The notes beneath the pieces are model-generated. The model was not told the origin of the DNA, did not search any database, and worked only from the letters and a program-made list of their open reading frames with translations. A stretch of DNA of 64,000 nt from Streptomyces chattanoogensis. Lineage in GTDB: Bacteria; Actinomycetota; Actinomycetes; Streptomycetales; Streptomycetaceae. Positions 60,738-64,000 of this stretch are shown piece by piece. Location of the stretch: the NCBI RefSeq assembly GCF_001294335.1, contig NZ_LGKG01000141.1, forward strand, positions 235,043 to 299,042, in the 5' to 3' direction. The position numbers and the translations under genes were made by a program. How positions within the stretch are numbered: position 1 is the stretch's first letter; each line of letters opens with the position of its first letter.

Positions 60738-62477
60738 ATGCTCGACCACCTCATCGAGGGCGCGACCGTCGTGGACGGGACCGGCGCGCCCTCCCACACC
60801 GCCGACCTCGGCATCCGGGACGGACGGATCGCGATCGTCGCGGAGCCCGGGACGGTCACCGAGGAGGCCCGTACCAGCGAGGACGCCCGGGGGCTCGTCC
60901 TCACGCCCGGCTTCGTCGATCCCCATACCCACTACGACGCCCAGCTGTTCTGGGACCCGTACGCCACCCCCTCGCTCAACCACGGCGTGACCACCGTCGC
61001 CGGCGGCAACTGCGGCTTCACCCTCGCCCCGCTGCACCCCGACCGCCCCGAGGACGCCGACTACACCCGGCGGATGATGAGCAAGGTCGAGGGCATGTCC
61101 CTGGTCGCGCTGGAGGAGGGCGCGCCCTGGAACTGGCACACGTTCGGGGAGTATCTGGACGCGCTCGAGGGGCGGACGGCGGTCAACGCGGGCTTCATGG
61201 TGGGCCACTGCGCGCTCCGCCGGCATGTCATGGGCGCGGACGCGGTGGGCGGGCAGCCGACGCCCGATCAGATGACGCAGATGCTGCGGCTGTTCCATGA
61301 CGCGATGGACGCCGGGGCCTGGGGGCTGTCCACCACCCAGTCGTCCACCCACTCCGACGGCGACGGCAAACCGGTCGCCTCCCGGCACGCCCGCCCCGGC
61401 GAACTGCTCGCGCTCTCCCGCGCGGTGGCCGACCACGAGGGCACCCAGCTGGAGGCCATCGTCGCGGGCTGCCTCGACCGGTTCGAGGACGCCGAGATCG
61501 ACCTTCTCGTGGAGATGAGCGCCGCGGCCGGCCGCCCCCTGAACTGGAACGTGCTCACCATCGACGCCGCCGTGCCCGAGCGCGTACCGCGGCAGCTGGT
61601 CCCCAGTGAACGCGCCCGTAAGGCCGGCGGCCGGATCGTCGCCCTGACCATGCCGATCCTCACCCCCATGAACATGTCGCTGGGCACCTTCTGCGCGCTC
61701 AACCTCATCCCGGGCTGGGGCGAGATCCTCGGCCTGCCGGTGACCAAGCGCATCGCCGCACTGAGAGAAGCCGACGTACGGGCCGGGATGCTGCGCCGCG
61801 CCGACAGCAAGGAGGCCGGGGTCTTCCGCCGCCTGACCGACTTCGGCCGGTATGTCATCGGCGACACCTACTCCGCGGCGAACGAAGGGCTCAGCGGGCG
61901 GGTGGTCCGCGATATCGCCGCCGAGCGCGGACAGGACGCCTTCCACTGCCTGGTGGAGATCTGCGCCAACGACGCTCTGCGGACCGTCCTGTGGCCGATG
62001 CCCACCGACAACGACCCGGCCAGCTGGACACTGCGCCAGGAGACCTGGCAGCACGAGGACGTGCTGCTGGGCGGCTCGGACGCGGGCGCCCATCTGGACC
62101 GGATGTGCGGCGCGCCGTACACCACCCGCTTCCTCGGGGACTGTCTGCGCGGCCGCAGGCTCGTCGGCCTGGAGCGCGCCGTGCAGATGCTGACCGACGA
62201 CCCGGCCCGGCTGTTCGGGCTGCGCGAGCGGGGCCGGATCGCCGAGGGGTACCACGCCGACCTGGTCCTGTTCGACCCGGAGCGGATAGACGCCGGGCCC
62301 GCCACGCTCGTGCACGACCTGCCCGGCGACAGTCCGCGGCTGGACTCGAAGGCGATCGGGGTGGTGAGCGTGCGGGTCAACGGGGTCGAGACGATCCGGG
62401 ACGACGTGGTCACCGGGGCGGTGCCGGGGACGGTGCTGCGCTCGGGGCGGGACACGAGGACGGTGAGCACCAGGTGA
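60738..62477 (+). CDS. N-acyl-D-amino-acid deacylase / dihydroorotase-type amidohydrolase
   Basis: A 579-residue metallo-hydrolase of the D-aminoacylase group. Seen: VLTPGFVDPHTHYDAQLFWDPYATPSLNHGVTTVAGGNCGFTLAP (metal HxH), GFMVGHCALRRHVMG, LNWNVLTIDAA, GGSDAGAHLDRMCGAPYTTRFLGD with the catalytic Asp, and a closing ADLVLFDPERID. Members of this group also act on cyclic amides or esters in catabolic clusters, so a deacylase name should be treated loosely. ATG at 60738 has AAGGGA upstream. Its stop overlaps the aldehyde dehydrogenase start. Confidence 0.85.
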   Translation: MLDHLIEGATVVDGTGAPSHTADLGIRDGRIAIVAEPGTVTEEARTSEDARGLVLTPGFVDPHTHYDAQLFWDPYATPSLNHGVTTVAGGNCGFTLAPLHPDRPEDADYTRRMMSKVEGMSLVALEEGAPWNWHTFGEYLDALEGRTAVNAGFMVGHCALRRHVMGADAVGGQPTPDQMTQMLRLFHDAMDAGAWGLSTTQSSTHSDGDGKPVASRHARPGELLALSRAVADHEGTQLEAIVAGCLDRFEDAEIDLLVEMSAAAGRPLNWNVLTIDAAVPERVPRQLVPSERARKAGGRIVALTMPILTPMNMSLGTFCALNLIPGWGEILGLPVTKRIAALREADVRAGMLRRADSKEAGVFRRLTDFGRYVIGDTYSAANEGLSGRVVRDIAAERGQDAFHCLVEICANDALRTVLWPMPTDNDPASWTLRQETWQHEDVLLGGSDAGAHLDRMCGAPYTTRFLGDCLRGRRLVGLERAVQMLTDDPARLFGLRERGRIAEGYHADLVLFDPERIDAGPATLVHDLPGDSPRLDSKAIGVVSVRVNGVETIRDDVVTGAVPGTVLRSGRDTRTVSTR

Positions 62478-63952
62478 GCGGGGCGGAGCCCGCGGCGGCC
62501 GGCGCCGAGCGGCTGTTCATCGGCGGGGAGTGGGTGGCGCCGGACGGCGGCCACTACGACGTGATCAACCCGGCGACCGAGGAGGTCGTCGGGCGGGCCC
62601 CGGAGGCGAGCCGGGCGCAGGTGGAGGACGCGGTGGCGGCGGCCCGCGACGCGTTCGGGGGCTGGTCGCGCACCGCACCCGAGGAGCGCGCGGCCGTGCT
62701 GGACCGCGCCGCCGAGGTGATGCGCCGCGAGTTCGTCCCGTACGCGGAGCTGGCCCAGGCGGAGAGCGGTGCGACGACCGGCACGGCACGCGCGATGCAG
62801 GTGGGGGTATCGGTCGCCCGCTTCCAACGGTATGCGCGCGGCGCCCTGGAGCCGGTGGAGGCCGGGCTGCCGCCGCAGGTCAACGGCGCCGGGCCGATGG
62901 GGAAGGCGGGCGTCGTCGGCGCGGTCGCGGTGCGCCGCCCGGTCGGCGTCGTCGCCTGCATCACCTCGTACAACAACCCCTGGGCGAATCCGGCGGGCAA
63001 GGTGGCGCCGGCGCTCGCGATGGGCAATACGGTCGTGGTCAAACCGGCCCCGCAGGATCCGCTGTCGGTGTACCGGATGGCCGAGGCGCTGGCGGAGGCC
63101 GGGGTGCCTCCGGGGGTGGTCAATGTCGTCACCGGCGCGCGGCCGGAGGTCGGCGAGGCGGCGGTCGCGGCGGACGGCGTGGACATGGTCAGCTTCACCG
63201 GCTCCACGGCCGTCGGCCAGAAGATCGCCGAGGAGTGCGGCCGCGGGATGAAGCGGCAGCTGATGGAGCTGGGCGGCAAGGGCGCGGCGCTGGTCTTCGA
63301 CGACGCCGATATCGCGAGCGCGGTGGCCGGTATCGGCACCACCTTCTCCTTCTACAGCGGCCAGATATGCACGGCGCCGACGCGGGTGCTGGCGCAGCGC
63401 GGGATCTACGAACGGCTGGTGGCGGGGCTCGCCCGGTACGCGGCACGGCTCACGGTCGGCGACCCGCGCGACCCCGGCACGGTCGTCGGCCCGGTGATCT
63501 CCGCCGCGCACCGCGACCGTATCGAGTCGTATGCCGAGCTGGCCGTGAAGGAGGGCGCGCGGCTGGTCACCGGCGGCGAACGCCCGGCCGTCGAGCGCGG
63601 TTTCTATGTGGCACCCACGCTCTTCGCGGACTGTACGAACGATATGCGGGCGGCCCGCGAGGAGATATTCGGCCCGGTGGTCGTGGTGATCCCCTTCGAC
63701 GACGAGGAGGAGGGCATCGCGCTGGCCAACGACAGCGACTACGGGCTGCTGGACTACGTCTGGTCCGGCGATGTGGCCCGCGCCTTCCGGGTCGCGGGGC
63801 GGCTGCGGGCGGGCGGGGTCGGCATCAACACGGTCGGCCGCAACATGGAGGCACCGTTCGGCGGCTTCAAACGCAGCGGGGTGGGGCGCGATGTGGGCTC
63901 GTATGCGCTGCATGCGTACAGCGAGCTGCAGGCGGTGGTGTGGCCGGGGTGA
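62474..63952 (+). CDS. NAD-dependent aldehyde dehydrogenase
   Basis: A 492-residue ALDH. Seen: ERLFIGGEWVAPDGG, YNNPWANPAGKVAPALAMGNTVVVKPAPQDPLSVYRMAEAL, SFTGSTAVGQ, LMELGGKGAALVFDDADI (general base Glu), YSGQICTAPTRVLAQ (catalytic Cys about 297), EEIFGPVVVVIPFDDEEEGIALANDSDYGL and GGFKRSGVGRDVG. It would oxidise the aldehyde formed in the pathway to an acid. GTG at 62474 overlaps the preceding stop by 4 bp. It is the last gene of the operon; 48 bp of non-coding DNA remain to the window end. Confidence 0.9.
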   Translation: MSGAEPAAAGAERLFIGGEWVAPDGGHYDVINPATEEVVGRAPEASRAQVEDAVAAARDAFGGWSRTAPEERAAVLDRAAEVMRREFVPYAELAQAESGATTGTARAMQVGVSVARFQRYARGALEPVEAGLPPQVNGAGPMGKAGVVGAVAVRRPVGVVACITSYNNPWANPAGKVAPALAMGNTVVVKPAPQDPLSVYRMAEALAEAGVPPGVVNVVTGARPEVGEAAVAADGVDMVSFTGSTAVGQKIAEECGRGMKRQLMELGGKGAALVFDDADIASAVAGIGTTFSFYSGQICTAPTRVLAQRGIYERLVAGLARYAARLTVGDPRDPGTVVGPVISAAHRDRIESYAELAVKEGARLVTGGERPAVERGFYVAPTLFADCTNDMRAAREEIFGPVVVVIPFDDEEEGIALANDSDYGLLDYVWSGDVARAFRVAGRLRAGGVGINTVGRNMEAPFGGFKRSGVGRDVGSYALHAYSELQAVVWPG

Positions 63953-64000
63953 GAGGGGGCGCGGCCTCCTGGCTTCCTCCCCCCGCCCCCGCCTCCCCCG

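Overview
The window is a high-GC chromosomal segment whose gene style points to Streptomyces. Codons end overwhelmingly in G or C, GTG starts and 4-bp GTGA/ATGA overlaps are frequent, and it carries an AfsK-type kinase, an AfsR/SARP regulator with small DNHxP-repeat proteins, BTAD/NB-ARC/TPR architecture, and rifamycin monooxygenase with its palindromic element. No rRNA, tRNA, CRISPR array or transposase was seen.

Layout. 1-6.0 kb: end of a receptor-type Ser/Thr kinase, a second kinase-like protein that has lost its catalytic residues, two small membrane proteins and a winged-helix protein. 6.1-33.9 kb: acyl-CoA/CoA-thioester catabolic genes (AMP ligase, acyl-CoA dehydrogenases, SDR, alcohol dehydrogenase, cyclase-type hydrolase, MFS transporter, flavin reductase, enoyl-CoA hydratase, NDP-forming acyl-CoA synthetase, DUF35 protein, thiolase-fold protein, F420/Ddn-like protein), interleaved with unrelated genes (HATPase regulator, sigma-like membrane protein, GNAT, PNPOx, FAD monooxygenase, VOC protein, two-component system). 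34.0-34.7 kb: a TetR regulator. 36-41 kb: AfsK-like kinase, membrane protein, lipoprotein. 40.5-47 kb: second catabolic block (hydratase, DUF35, thiolase-like, FadD3-like ligase, mycothiol-dependent-type protein, second AMP ligase). 47.2-51 kb: AfsR-like SARP regulator and two DNHxP-motif small proteins. 51.3-64 kb: amidohydrolase, patatin pseudogene, rifamycin monooxygenase, a second TetR with a saccharopine-dehydrogenase-like neighbour, then two luciferase-like oxidoreductases, an SDR, a D-aminoacylase-type amidohydrolase and an aldehyde dehydrogenase.

Main result. About 17 copies of a palindrome CTGACG-n3-CGTCAG (some with one or two changes) lie in the promoter regions of nearly every catabolic operon here, and a degenerate copy overlaps the start codon of the TetR gene at 34.7 kb. 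I did not find it at the promoters of the non-catabolic genes inspected. This looks like one dispersed regulon for degrading an unknown CoA-activated, probably cyclic, compound: ligases activate, paired acyl-CoA dehydrogenases and hydratases desaturate and hydrate, thiolase/DUF35 pairs cleave, luciferase-like flavoproteins and a flavin reductase oxidise, cyclase/amidohydrolases hydrolyse, and alcohol/aldehyde dehydrogenases finish. The substrate is not determined by the sequence. One acyl-CoA dehydrogenase in the set has lost its N-terminal part next to a repeat-like spacer.
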